In this document: positions 40,116-48,276 of the stretch, in pieces
How the letters are laid out: every line of letters begins with the position of its first letter
How positions within the stretch are numbered: the stretch's first letter is position 1
Origin: Methylotenera sp.
GTDB lineage: Bacteria; Pseudomonadota; Gammaproteobacteria; Burkholderiales; Methylophilaceae
NCBI GenBank assembly: GCA_013141075.1
Contig: JABFRQ010000005.1
Span: forward strand, 186,001-250,000
Length of the DNA stretch: 64,000 nt
Direction: 5' to 3'
Position numbers and translations under genes: made by a program
Notes under the pieces: generated by a model
What the model saw: the letters and a program-made list of their open reading frames with translations, nothing else
Told to the model about the DNA's origin: nothing
The model's database searches: none

Positions 40116-40886
40116 ATGAAACTTGCCAGCAAACTGTTAATAGCATTTAGCCTTTTTTATATCCCCTTACAACCCGCAATTGCTGCCGAGTGCAGCGCAA
40201 AAAGTGGTGCGTCCACCGTGCCTTTGCTTGAGCTTTACACCAGCGAGGGTTGCAGCAGCTGCCCGCCTGCGGATAAATGGCTAAGCGGCTTGCAGCCTAA
40301 CCCAACGCAAGTAATACCGCTGGCTTTTCATGTGGATTATTGGGATTACATCGGTTGGAAAGACAAGTTTTCAAAGGCCGAATACTCAGACCGCCAACGC
40401 AAAACCGCCGCATTTGCAGGCGCAGGCTTTGTTTACACCCCACAATTTGTATTCAATGGCCACGATTTTAAAGGCGCAGACGCATCACGCTTAAAACAAG
40501 CCGTTTCTGCCAGCCAAAAATTAGCCTCACGCGCCAATTTAAGCTTAAATGCCGTAACGCAACCCAATGGCGAAATTTCACTGCAAGTCACCGCCAAAGC
40601 CGTGAACCCAGCGGATATTAAAAATGCTGATATTTTTGTGGCGATTTATGAAAATAAATTAGTTAGCCAAGTCAATGCGGGTGAAAACAATGGCCGCGAG
40701 CTCAAGCATGATTACGTAGTGCGCGAATTTTTGGGTGCTTACCAATTTAGCAATAAAAATGAATTTGCAAAAAGCATCGCCCTAAAACCAGAATGGAAAG
40801 GCAGACAAGCAGGCGCGGTATTATTTGTGCAAGATTCAAAAAACGGCGAGATTTTGCAGAGTTTAGCTTTGCCATTTTGCGGATAA
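40116..40886 (+). CDS. DUF1223 secreted thioredoxin-like protein
   Basis: This protein (256 aa) is a DUF1223 family member. The signal peptide ends near AIAA before ECSAKSG. The thioredoxin-like region has LLELYTSEGCSSCPPADKWL, with the Cys-Ser-Ser-Cys pair, then HVDYWDYIGWKDKF and YTPQFVFNG. A second domain with beta strands and Ala-rich text follows. It has a good GGAGA before the ATG. The role is unknown; redox function in the periplasm is only suggested by the CxxC motif. Confidence 0.85.
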   Translation: MKLASKLLIAFSLFYIPLQPAIAAECSAKSGASTVPLLELYTSEGCSSCPPADKWLSGLQPNPTQVIPLAFHVDYWDYIGWKDKFSKAEYSDRQRKTAAFAGAGFVYTPQFVFNGHDFKGADASRLKQAVSASQKLASRANLSLNAVTQPNGEISLQVTAKAVNPADIKNADIFVAIYENKLVSQVNAGENNGRELKHDYVVREFLGAYQFSNKNEFAKSIALKPEWKGRQAGAVLFVQDSKNGEILQSLALPFCG

Positions 40887-40996
40887 TATATAGTGTCGTT
40901 GATAAACGATTTATCCGCGCATAACAAATTCAAAACAAAAATTGCTGAGGATTTAAGATAGAATTAACTTCCTATATTTAAACACAGCGCCACTAC

Positions 40997-41860
40997 GTGA
41001 ATACAGACCACCCCCAAAAAGGCATTTTATTCATCTGTGCCGCTGTGTTTTTGTTTGCAAGTAGCGATGCGCTATCTAAATACCTCACCGATTTTTATCC
41101 TGTTGTGATGGTGCTATGGGTGAGGTATGTTGTGCATATTTCGCTAATGCTAGCCGTAATAAGGCCACCATCATTCCACACTTTATTAGCCACTAAAAAC
41201 CCCAAACTGCAAATTATTCGCGGCTTATGCATGGCGAATACCAACTTGATGTTCATCAGCGCCTTACACTACATCCCCTTGGCGGAAGGCACGGCCATTA
41301 TTTACCTCAGCCCGTTAATAATCACGGCAATGTCTGGCCCACTTTTAGGTGAACGCATCGCGCGTTTACAGTGGGTTGCGGTGGCTATTGGCTTTATAGG
41401 TGTTTTATTCATCGTGCGCCCTGGTGGTAGCATGTTTCACCCCGTTGCATTGCTAGCGTTAGGCGCGGCATTCTCGTTCAGCCTGTATCAAATCATTACC
41501 CGCAAGCTTAACCATACGGATAAATCAAGCACCACCAACTTTATTAGCGGGTTGGTTTGCGCCATAGTCACCAGCTTGCTATTGCCATTTTTTTGGAAAA
41601 CGCCCACGCTACACTTTGCCATATTGATGGTGTTACTGGGGGTATCCGCACTTGTCAGCCACTTGTGGATGACCAAAGCTTACCAGCACGCAAAACCCTC
41701 CACACTCGCGCCATTTTCATACACGCAGCTATTATTTGCAGGCCTAATTGGCTATATCTTTTTTGACCACACCCCAGATTTTATGGGTTTAGTCGGCATG
41801 TTAATTATTGTGGCGGGTGGGTTATTGGTATTTAGTAAGATTAGCTACAAGAAAACATAA
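40997..41860 (+). CDS. EamA/DMT-family transporter
   Basis: This 287-aa drug/metabolite transporter has 10 predicted membrane helices in two EamA repeats; the first begins with LFICAAVFLFASSDALSKYL and the second with ALGAAFSFSLYQI. The start is GTG at 40997. The substrate (metabolite exporter or amino acid derivative) cannot be told. It is convergent with the ATPase gene. Confidence 0.85.
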   Translation: MNTDHPQKGILFICAAVFLFASSDALSKYLTDFYPVVMVLWVRYVVHISLMLAVIRPPSFHTLLATKNPKLQIIRGLCMANTNLMFISALHYIPLAEGTAIIYLSPLIITAMSGPLLGERIARLQWVAVAIGFIGVLFIVRPGGSMFHPVALLALGAAFSFSLYQIITRKLNHTDKSSTTNFISGLVCAIVTSLLLPFFWKTPTLHFAILMVLLGVSALVSHLWMTKAYQHAKPSTLAPFSYTQLLFAGLIGYIFFDHTPDFMGLVGMLIIVAGGLLVFSKISYKKT

Positions 41861-41885
41861 AGCATCTGCTCTGCAAGTTATTGAA

Positions 41886-43325
41886 TCAATAATGTATTCT
41901 TCTAAGCCAATTATAAGTCGCAGTGTTTTTTGTCTCATTTGCAATAAATCTTGCATAATGAACAAGAGAACCTTTTGCTGTGACTGTATATACGTCTCGA
42001 TTGAATTCATCATCTGTAGATGAGTCCTCGATAGATTTACTTAATATCCCTAATTTTACTAAATTTCGTAGCCACTTCTCAAATGTAGATTGTGTTATTT
42101 GCACTTTGCTATTAGAACTAAATGAATCAAAATCTCCAATTCCAAAAGTACCTTTATAGTTATCACTCATTGCTATATCTAAAACAAGCCATGTATCTTG
42201 TGGTATTCGCGAAGATAAAGTTCTGTAACTATCTTTAGTTACTTTTGGCAACCAGTCTTTGAATCTTTTTTCTTTTTGCTCTTCAGTAAGGTCTAATTTA
42301 CCAATATTAAAATGATGTTCACAATATTCATCTGCTAAATTTAATAAATCACGCAAATTTGAATTAATTATTATATAAAGCGTTGTTAAATCCTGAAGTC
42401 TAATAGGTAAACAGTTTTCCATGTTGTCTGTGCCCATTGCAAACTCTTTTAATCGAGTCTTAATTAACGGTTCGATATGACTCTGAGTAATATTTTGTAC
42501 ATCGATAATAGGCGTATTTAAAAACGAACCCAATCTTGGCGAGGCTGCTAAACTATGCACAACTCCATTTGCTCCGCAGAATACCCAACGCAAGCCATTT
42601 ACATTAAATAATTTATCACGCAACCCCTCAAGAGTTCTCCGAGCCGCGGCTCCTGATTCAAGCAACTCAAGATTATCAATCACACAAACAACACCACCAT
42701 TTCCTTGTACTGAAAAAATTTCATTCAGCCATTTTCGTACTAACTGCTCGAATCCTTCTTGTGAAAAACCCGCACTCGTGTTTGTTTGTTTAGTTGTAGT
42801 TGTTGAACTACTCAATGTTGAACTTGCTACTAAAGGAACTCCAGCATTTACAGCCCCCCCTAAAGTATCGTTTATCAATTCCACAATAGGAGAATTTAGC
42901 CAAGCATTCACATGCTCTAGATTTGTTCCAGAAAAACTAAATGACTTAAGCTGTTCTCTATGCGCTAATAGACCATTAGCTACTTTTCTGAATACCCTAT
43001 CACAGAAATCATTAACATTGTCATCCTTAGCTAATTGAAACGACTCACTTAGTGGAACCAATAATTGAGTCGTTTCTCCATGAAGAAAAGCTTGGAAACA
43101 ATCATAGGTGGCAACATTCACTAAACTAGTTTTACCAACTCCGACATGTCCGTCCAAACAAGTTATTTTTCCATGTTTATGAAGCCTTTGTGCAACAAGT
43201 TGTACTTGTTCATCTCGCCCCACTAGAAGTCTTTTGCCAACTTCATTTGCTCCTAACGCATGAATCTTGAAAGGATTTTCTTGAAGACCTAGTGCAGCAT
43301 AACAATCATATTCTATTGAATTCAT
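41886..43325 (-). CDS. Orphan AAA/STAND-like ATPase with predicted C-terminal helical region
   Basis: This 479-aa P-loop ATPase has Walker A GHVGVGKTS at residues 59-67 and Walker B VVCVIDNLE at 212-220, with a hydrophobic strand before it. A sensor-like RWVFCGANG follows at about 246-254. There is a Ser/Thr-rich stretch at 168-184. The C-terminal third (LLNLADEYCEHHFN, TQSTFEKWLRNLVKLGILSKS) may be a winged-helix. The DNA is AT-rich and the gene has no obvious operon mate. It is not a recognised named family; it could be a defence-type ATPase or a regulator. ATG is at 43325. Confidence 0.7.
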   Translation of the reverse strand: MNSIEYDCYAALGLQENPFKIHALGANEVGKRLLVGRDEQVQLVAQRLHKHGKITCLDGHVGVGKTSLVNVATYDCFQAFLHGETTQLLVPLSESFQLAKDDNVNDFCDRVFRKVANGLLAHREQLKSFSFSGTNLEHVNAWLNSPIVELINDTLGGAVNAGVPLVASSTLSSSTTTTKQTNTSAGFSQEGFEQLVRKWLNEIFSVQGNGGVVCVIDNLELLESGAAARRTLEGLRDKLFNVNGLRWVFCGANGVVHSLAASPRLGSFLNTPIIDVQNITQSHIEPLIKTRLKEFAMGTDNMENCLPIRLQDLTTLYIIINSNLRDLLNLADEYCEHHFNIGKLDLTEEQKEKRFKDWLPKVTKDSYRTLSSRIPQDTWLVLDIAMSDNYKGTFGIGDFDSFSSNSKVQITQSTFEKWLRNLVKLGILSKSIEDSSTDDEFNRDVYTVTAKGSLVHYARFIANETKNTATYNWLRRIHY

Positions 43326-43498
43326 TGCATCCCTTTATATTTTTTGTTTTTAATATTCTTGTCTAGCACATTAGCAGTCTAGCCCAATGTTATCAATAAT
43401 TTTGAATAAGATATGAGTATATTAGAAAAAAATACTAATTTTAGATGTTTGCAAATTCAGGCATTCTAAGCAATTCGAAGAAGACTGACCTGTGGAAT

Positions 43499-44290
43499 TT
43501 ATTTCTGTTTAACCGCGCTAATCATGCCTTCTTGCAACCAAGTTGCCAGATACTGTGCCGCTGTCGTCATTGCTTCCTCCTCATCCATCTCACATTCTAA
43601 ACTCTCACAAACCTCACCAAACGTTGCACCAGCCATCGCCATATTTAAGGCAATCACTTCCATTTCAGTAACCAACCTAAATTGTGAATTGAATTTTTTG
43701 CGCCAAATAAGCCATGATTGATAAGTGCTTTCTTGTGCGGGTTTTGTTGGGGTTTCATCGGCCTCTAGCGCTTGCCAAATGGGGATGGTATTCCAGCGGG
43801 TGCGCACTATTTTAATGGCGGGTTGAAAGGTAAAGCTTAGGTCAGCCCAGTTTTCTGGCGGAATTGTGGCTAAGTCTTGCAAAGTTAATTCTGGTACATC
43901 TTCTGCATCAAAAGCTAAAGATAGTGTCCATTCAAAGTCTGCCATTTCGGCGGCGATTGGGTGTTGCGGTAGTGTTGTAAGCAAGTGCTCGCGCATTTGG
44001 TTGCCGTACCAACGTAAGTTTCTGTAAGTAGATGGGTAGGCGCTAATGTATTCACGCGCGATGTTATCAAACAACACGTCGCCCAATAAGGCGTTTAGCT
44101 TTGGGTAGGCAGTGGCGAGGGCTTCGATTATGCGTAATCGGTAGGCATTGTGATAAATACTCAGGCGTTTTTTTGCACCTACTTTTTTATCGTCCACTAC
44201 GGCTTCAATAAAGCTTGTGCCTTGTGCGTCATCCAGCAAATAGGCTTGAAAATCTGCTTGTAATTGGGCTAAATGATTCATTTTAGGCAT
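43499..44290 (-). CDS. bufC: DUF2063 protein, BufC/HvfC-like partner of the MNIO enzyme
   Basis: This 263-aa protein has an N-terminal DUF2063 domain (LAQLQADFQAYLLDD, LSIYHNAYRLRIIEALATAYP), typical of the partner that binds MNIO enzymes in TglI/HvfC/BufC-type pairs. In known systems the partner positions the precursor peptide on the enzyme. The C-terminal part is unrecognised but conserved-looking (FEWTLSLAFDAEDVPEL). It overlaps the preceding bufB-like gene by 8 bases, so the two are coupled. The name is given by context and homology of type, not by a search. Confidence 0.85.
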   Translation of the reverse strand: MPKMNHLAQLQADFQAYLLDDAQGTSFIEAVVDDKKVGAKKRLSIYHNAYRLRIIEALATAYPKLNALLGDVLFDNIAREYISAYPSTYRNLRWYGNQMREHLLTTLPQHPIAAEMADFEWTLSLAFDAEDVPELTLQDLATIPPENWADLSFTFQPAIKIVRTRWNTIPIWQALEADETPTKPAQESTYQSWLIWRKKFNSQFRLVTEMEVIALNMAMAGATFGEVCESLECEMDEEEAMTTAAQYLATWLQEGMISAVKQK

Positions 44291-45173
44291 GCCCTGCGAC
44301 CCGCATGGATATTGGCTCTACGGGTGTAATATTAGGGGCATGCACCTTTTGTGCTATTTTTCTAGCAATTTCTAATTCTTCAACCAAAACATCTAATTCT
44401 GGCATGTTGTCATCGCGCTCTATCATAGTAGAAACCGCGCCCAGCTTGGCAATGGTGTATTCGTATAAATCCCACACAGGGTCTATTACTGGCGCATCGT
44501 GGGTATCAATAATATAATCGCCATTATTTTGATGCCCAGCTAAATGAATTTGCTGCACGCGCTTGGCTGGCACGCCGTCAATAAAGGTTTTAGCGTCAAA
44601 ATTGTGGTTGTAGCTGCTCACGTAAATGTTGTTTACGTCTAGCAGCAGCAAACAATCGGCTTTCTCGGCAATTAAGCTGATAAATTCCCATTCGCTCATG
44701 GTGGAATCTACATAGCTGGCATAGCTGGAGACATTTTCTAGCAGAATTTGGCGGCCTAGATAATCTTGCACAATTTTTACGCGCTCGGCGACGTGTTTGG
44801 CGGTTTCTTCTGTGTAGGGCAGCGGCAATAAATCGTGCATATTTTGGCCGTGAACGCCTGTCCAACATAGGTGATCAGAAATCCACGCGGGTTGAATACG
44901 ATCTGCCAGTTTTTTTAAATCGCGCAAATAAGCTTGGTCAAATGGCGTGGTAGAGCCAATGGAGAGTGAAACGCCATGCATCACAACTGGGTAATCTGCA
45001 CGAACTTTATCTAAAAAGTGCAGTGGTTTACCGCCTGGCACCATGTAGTTTTCTGAGAGCACTTCAAACCAATCTACTTTTGGTTTGGTTTCAATAATTG
45101 GGTGGTAATGTTCTGTGCGCAAGCCTAAGCCAAAGCCTAAATATGGCAAATCAATATTTGATTGTTTTTTCAT
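44283..45173 (-). CDS. bufB: MNIO-family enzyme (DUF692), BufB-like RiPP-modifying oxidase
   Basis: This 296-aa protein belongs to the multinuclear non-haem iron-dependent oxidases. It starts GFGLGLRTEHYHPI and carries the metal-binding pattern of the family: His in VVMHGVSLSIG, WISDHLCW, Glu in ILLENVSSYA, Asp/Asn in LLDVNNIYVSSYNHNF, and the late QIHLAGHQNN and IERDDNMPEL. Relatives modify cysteines in RiPP precursors (for example to oxazolone or thioamide or thiooxazole rings). It is directly followed by the partner gene and preceded by two cysteine-rich precursors, so it very probably acts on them. Confidence 0.9.
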   Translation of the reverse strand: MKKQSNIDLPYLGFGLGLRTEHYHPIIETKPKVDWFEVLSENYMVPGGKPLHFLDKVRADYPVVMHGVSLSIGSTTPFDQAYLRDLKKLADRIQPAWISDHLCWTGVHGQNMHDLLPLPYTEETAKHVAERVKIVQDYLGRQILLENVSSYASYVDSTMSEWEFISLIAEKADCLLLLDVNNIYVSSYNHNFDAKTFIDGVPAKRVQQIHLAGHQNNGDYIIDTHDAPVIDPVWDLYEYTIAKLGAVSTMIERDDNMPELDVLVEELEIARKIAQKVHAPNITPVEPISMRVAGHA

Positions 45174-45207
45174 GTACTGTGAGTTAAGCTTAAATTTCCA
45201 CTGAAAA

Positions 45208-45239
45208 AATAAAGGCTCACGCTCCTGTGAGCCTTTATT
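45208..45239 (-). terminator. Terminator/attenuator between precursor and MNIO genes
   Basis: A perfect 13-bp stem AATAAAGGCTCAC / GTGAGCCTTTATT around a 6-base loop is followed on the minus strand by a T run. It stands 10 bases after the first precursor's stop and 34 bases before the bufB start. Partial termination would give much more precursor than enzyme. Confidence 0.85.
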
Positions 45240-45249
45240 TTGCTAGTGT

Positions 45250-45516
45250 TTACTTCTCTAGTGTGCCGCCTTTTGCCGCACAATCTTTAGCAGTGGTTGA
45301 TGTAAAACCGATGCCTTTACAAACGTTTTGACCTTTACAAGCATTGTCTGCAGTTTTACAGTCACTAGTGCCTTTGCATGCGTTAATACCTACACAGTGA
45401 ACTTTAGCTTCCATCGTTTTTTCTGCGCTGAATGCTAAGCCAGATTGAATAAGTGCCGCAGCGCCTAATGCAATCATCGCGCCTGTGCGCATTTTATGTT
45501 GAATATTGGCATTCAT
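45250..45516 (-). CDS. Bufferin-like cysteine-rich RiPP precursor 1
   Basis: This small protein (88 aa) has a Sec-type signal ([23 protein letters not shown]) and a core with six cysteines at 41, 47, 53, 60, 66 and 79, in a repeating CxGxNxCKG / [17 protein letters not shown] pattern. The arrangement matches BufA-like precursors of MNIO enzymes. It is probably secreted to the periplasm, where modified cysteines could bind copper or another metal. The next gene upstream is a closely similar copy, so the pair looks like a duplication. Metal specificity is not established here. Confidence 0.88.
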   Translation of the reverse strand: MNANIQHKMRTGAMIALGAAALIQSGLAFSAEKTMEAKVHCVGINACKGTSDCKTADNACKGQNVCKGIGFTSTTAKDCAAKGGTLEK

Positions 45517-45532
45517 AATAAATTTCCTTTAA

Positions 45533-45799
45533 TTAAATAATAGTACCGTGCTTGGCGCTGCAATCCGCCGCTGACATGCCTAAGAAGCCATGACCTTTAC
45601 ATACGTTTTGACCTTTACAAGCATTTTCTGCCGTTTTGCAATCACTAGTACCTTTGCATGAGTTTACGCCAGCACAATGCACCATTTCACCACTTGCTGC
45701 TGTTTTATTCATCGTGCCAGCACAGCCAGATAATATAAGCGCGGCCGCGCCAATGGCTAATAATGTACCGCTACGAACTGTAGGTGTTTGAATAGACAT
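45533..45799 (-). CDS. Bufferin-like cysteine-rich precursor 2 with lipobox
   Basis: This 88-aa protein shares nearly the whole core with the first precursor: cysteines at 42, 48, 54, 61, 67 and 80 in the same spacing. Unlike it, the signal region ends in LILSGCAG, a lipobox with Cys26 as the likely lipidation site. So one copy may be soluble and the other anchored to a membrane. The start at 45799 is the first gene of the operon, and the gap between the copies is 16 bases. Function as a metal-binding peptide is inferred. Confidence 0.85.
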   Translation of the reverse strand: MSIQTPTVRSGTLLAIGAAALILSGCAGTMNKTAASGEMVHCAGVNSCKGTSDCKTAENACKGQNVCKGHGFLGMSAADCSAKHGTII

Positions 45800-45922
45800 G
45801 ATATTTCCTTTCGAATTTATTTTAAAAATCTACCTCTATCATCCAAAATGATTGTGTAAAAAGGTAGTGAATTTTTCAACATGGGCTGCACAAAAGTACG
45901 TTGCATCTTGCGCCACACGGGG

Positions 45923-45951
45923 ATTAGTCGGAAGGATTTAACTAGCCTTAC
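45923..45951 (-). promoter_or_regulatory. Weak candidate ECF-type promoter of the bufferin-like operon
   Basis: On the minus strand GTAAGG and, 15 bases further, CGACTA resemble the GTAACC-N16-CGAA pattern reported for sigmaF-like promoters that control some bufferin genes. The site lies about 120 bases before the first precursor, in the gap after xth. This is a resemblance only. Confidence 0.25.
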
Positions 45952-45983
45952 AAATTTTTTACAATTAAATTTTTACCTGCTAT

Positions 45984-46772
45984 TTAGAAAGCGTAATCAA
46001 TAATTAAAGGCGCATGGTCACTAAAGCGCTCAGCCTTGTAGATGCTTGCTGTAAGTGCTTTTGCGGCAGTTGCAGGCGTGGCAATTTGGTAGTCTAACCG
46101 CCAACCCACATTTTTTGCCCAAGCTTGGCCGCGGTTGCTCCACCATGTGTAGCATTCATCTGTGGTGTTCGGGTGTAAGGTTCGGTAAACGTCTACCCAG
46201 CCAACTTGGTCAAATAATGTGGTGAGCCATGCGCGCTCTTCAGGTAAAAATCCTGAGTTCTTCTTGTTGCCTTTGTAGTTTTTAAGGTCGGCTTCTTTGT
46301 GTGCGATGTTCCAATCGCCACAGATAATGACTTCTCGACCGCTATTTATCAGCGTTTGCATGTGCAGCATAAAGCGCGTCATCACGCTAAATTTAAAGGC
46401 TTGGCGCTCTTCTCCGCTGGAGCCGCTTGGTAGGTAAAGTGAAATTACGCTTAAATTACCGAACTGACACTCAATATAACGGCCTTCAGCATCAATGTCA
46501 TCCACACCTTTATTTGAGCCACTTAAACCCTCAATCACCGCATCTGGCTTGGCTTTAGAGTAAATGCCTACGCCGCTGTAGCCCTTTTTTTCAGCATAAT
46601 GAAAATTGCCGTAATAGCCTGTTGGATTGAGCATTTCAGGTGTCATATCTGCGGCTTGTGCTTTGATTTCTTGCATACAAACGATGTCTGCATTTTGTGT
46701 TTGTAGCCAAGTTTGCACACCTTTATTGGTGGCAGAACGTATGCCGTTTAAATTTAGCGATATAATCTTCAA
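45984..46772 (-). CDS. xth: Exodeoxyribonuclease III
   Basis: Xth (262 aa) is the AP endonuclease and 3'-5' exonuclease of base excision repair. It begins MKIISLNLNGIRSATNKG and carries the catalytic residues in CMQEIKAQ (Glu), CGDWNIAH (Asp, Asn) and FSDHAPLIIDY (Asp, His). It is the usual length. Its start faces pyrE, with 23 bases between the two starts, so the promoters overlap. Confidence 0.96.
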   Translation of the reverse strand: MKIISLNLNGIRSATNKGVQTWLQTQNADIVCMQEIKAQAADMTPEMLNPTGYYGNFHYAEKKGYSGVGIYSKAKPDAVIEGLSGSNKGVDDIDAEGRYIECQFGNLSVISLYLPSGSSGEERQAFKFSVMTRFMLHMQTLINSGREVIICGDWNIAHKEADLKNYKGNKKNSGFLPEERAWLTTLFDQVGWVDVYRTLHPNTTDECYTWWSNRGQAWAKNVGWRLDYQIATPATAAKALTASIYKAERFSDHAPLIIDYAF

Positions 46773-46795
46773 AACTTATTCCTTAATTTATCAAA

Positions 46796-47467
46796 ATGAC
46801 ACAACAACAAAACCTAAGTAACCCAAAAAATCTAGTCAGCCAAGAGTTTATCGCATTTGCGGTAGAAAAAGAGGTTTTACGCTTTGGCGAATTTAAAACC
46901 AAAGCAGGCCGATTAAGCCCGTATTTTTTTAATGCAGGCTTGTTTAATGATGGGACTAGCTTGATGAAACTCGGCGAATTTTACGCCGCCGCTATTAAAA
47001 ATTCAGGCATTGAGTTTGATATGCTGTTTGGCCCAGCGTACAAAGGCATTACCTTGGTGGCAAGCATTGCCATTGCATTTGCCAAAAATGGTCACAATAT
47101 TCCTTATGCGTATAACCGCAAAGAGGCCAAAGACCACGGCGAAGGCGGCGTGATTGTGGGTAGCCCGCTTAAGGGGCGAGTTCTCATCATTGACGACGTG
47201 ATTTCAGCGGGTACTTCGGTGCGCGAATCTGTAGAACTTATTGCGGCGAATGGTGCTAAAGCTTGCGGAGTCGCCATTGCGATTGATAGGCAAGAAAAAG
47301 GCTTAGGCGAATTATCTGCCGTGCAGGAAGTGGTTAAGAATAACCAAATACCTGTGTGTGCAATTGCAAGTTTAAGTGATTTAATGGATTTTTTGCAAAA
47401 CCAGCCAAACATGGCGCAAAACTTGCTTACAGTAAAAGCCTACCGCCAACAATTTGGCGTAAATTAA
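46796..47467 (+). CDS. pyrE: Orotate phosphoribosyltransferase
   Basis: PyrE (223 aa) joins orotate to PRPP to form OMP in pyrimidine synthesis. The type I phosphoribosyltransferase motif is RVLIIDDVISAGTSVRESV. FGPAYKGITLVASIAIAF and the mobile loop region KEAKDHGEGG are present. It diverges from xth with very little space. It is followed after 24 bases by the DUF4124 gene. Confidence 0.96.
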   Translation: MTQQQNLSNPKNLVSQEFIAFAVEKEVLRFGEFKTKAGRLSPYFFNAGLFNDGTSLMKLGEFYAAAIKNSGIEFDMLFGPAYKGITLVASIAIAFAKNGHNIPYAYNRKEAKDHGEGGVIVGSPLKGRVLIIDDVISAGTSVRESVELIAANGAKACGVAIAIDRQEKGLGELSAVQEVVKNNQIPVCAIASLSDLMDFLQNQPNMAQNLLTVKAYRQQFGVN

Positions 47468-47491
47468 CTGTTTTAAGGATTTTGGTTAGTC

Positions 47492-48241
47492 ATGGTGAAA
47501 CTGCAAACAAACATTATTGATTACAGCATCAATCACACTAAAAATGGTTTAACCATTTTAGTGCTATTACTTTTGGCGCATCTACTTACTTTTTCGCATC
47601 ATGCGAGCGCAGGGAAAATTGTAAAATGGAAAGACGACCAGGGCGTAACGCATTATGGTGACCGCGTGCCCACGCAGTATGCCAATCGAGAAAGCTCAGA
47701 ACTTAACAAACAAGGTGTTATGGTAAAGCAGCACAAGCCTGCAAACCCACAAGCCCAAGCCTTTGATATTGCTAAAGTAGAGCAAGACAAAAAAGACAAA
47801 GCGCTACTCAATACTTTTACCAATGCTGAAGAAATTGACTTAGCGCGTGACCGCAATTTACAGTTAGATTTAGTGGCCGTTGAGGGATTGCAAGTACAGA
47901 AAAAAACGAGCTTGAAAAGATTGGCTACCAGCCAAAGTTATGCTGATAGCCTAGCTAAAAAGAAGAAGCCTGTGCCAGCTGATTTAAACGCGGAAATTAA
48001 AGCTAATCAAGCTGAAGTTGATAAACAAGAGCAACAAATTAGTGAACGCAAAGCGATTATGGAAAAAACCCGTAAACGTTTTGATGACGATAAAGCGCGC
48101 TTTATTATGCTAAAAAATATTGCTAGTGGCGGTGGCGCGACAGCAGAAGTGAAGCCACTTGTTAGCCCTACAACAGTAGCGCCTATTACGAGTGAGCCAG
48201 TAAAGGCGCCTGCCAATGGCGCTAATACTAGCAAGCGCTAG
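47492..48241 (+). CDS. DUF4124-domain exported protein
   Basis: This 249-aa protein has a hydrophobic segment (LTILVLLLLAHLLTFS) near residues 18-36 that probably acts as a signal or anchor, then a DUF4124-type region (GKIVKWKDDQGVTHYGDRVPTQ) and a long Lys/Glu-rich helix (about 120-205), likely a coiled coil. The role is unknown; such proteins are periplasmic or envelope-associated. It converges with gatB. Confidence 0.75.
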   Translation: MVKLQTNIIDYSINHTKNGLTILVLLLLAHLLTFSHHASAGKIVKWKDDQGVTHYGDRVPTQYANRESSELNKQGVMVKQHKPANPQAQAFDIAKVEQDKKDKALLNTFTNAEEIDLARDRNLQLDLVAVEGLQVQKKTSLKRLATSQSYADSLAKKKKPVPADLNAEIKANQAEVDKQEQQISERKAIMEKTRKRFDDDKARFIMLKNIASGGGATAEVKPLVSPTTVAPITSEPVKAPANGANTSKR

Positions 48242-48276
48242 GTTTACGCTATCACTTTTGCAAGTATTTAAGCAAC

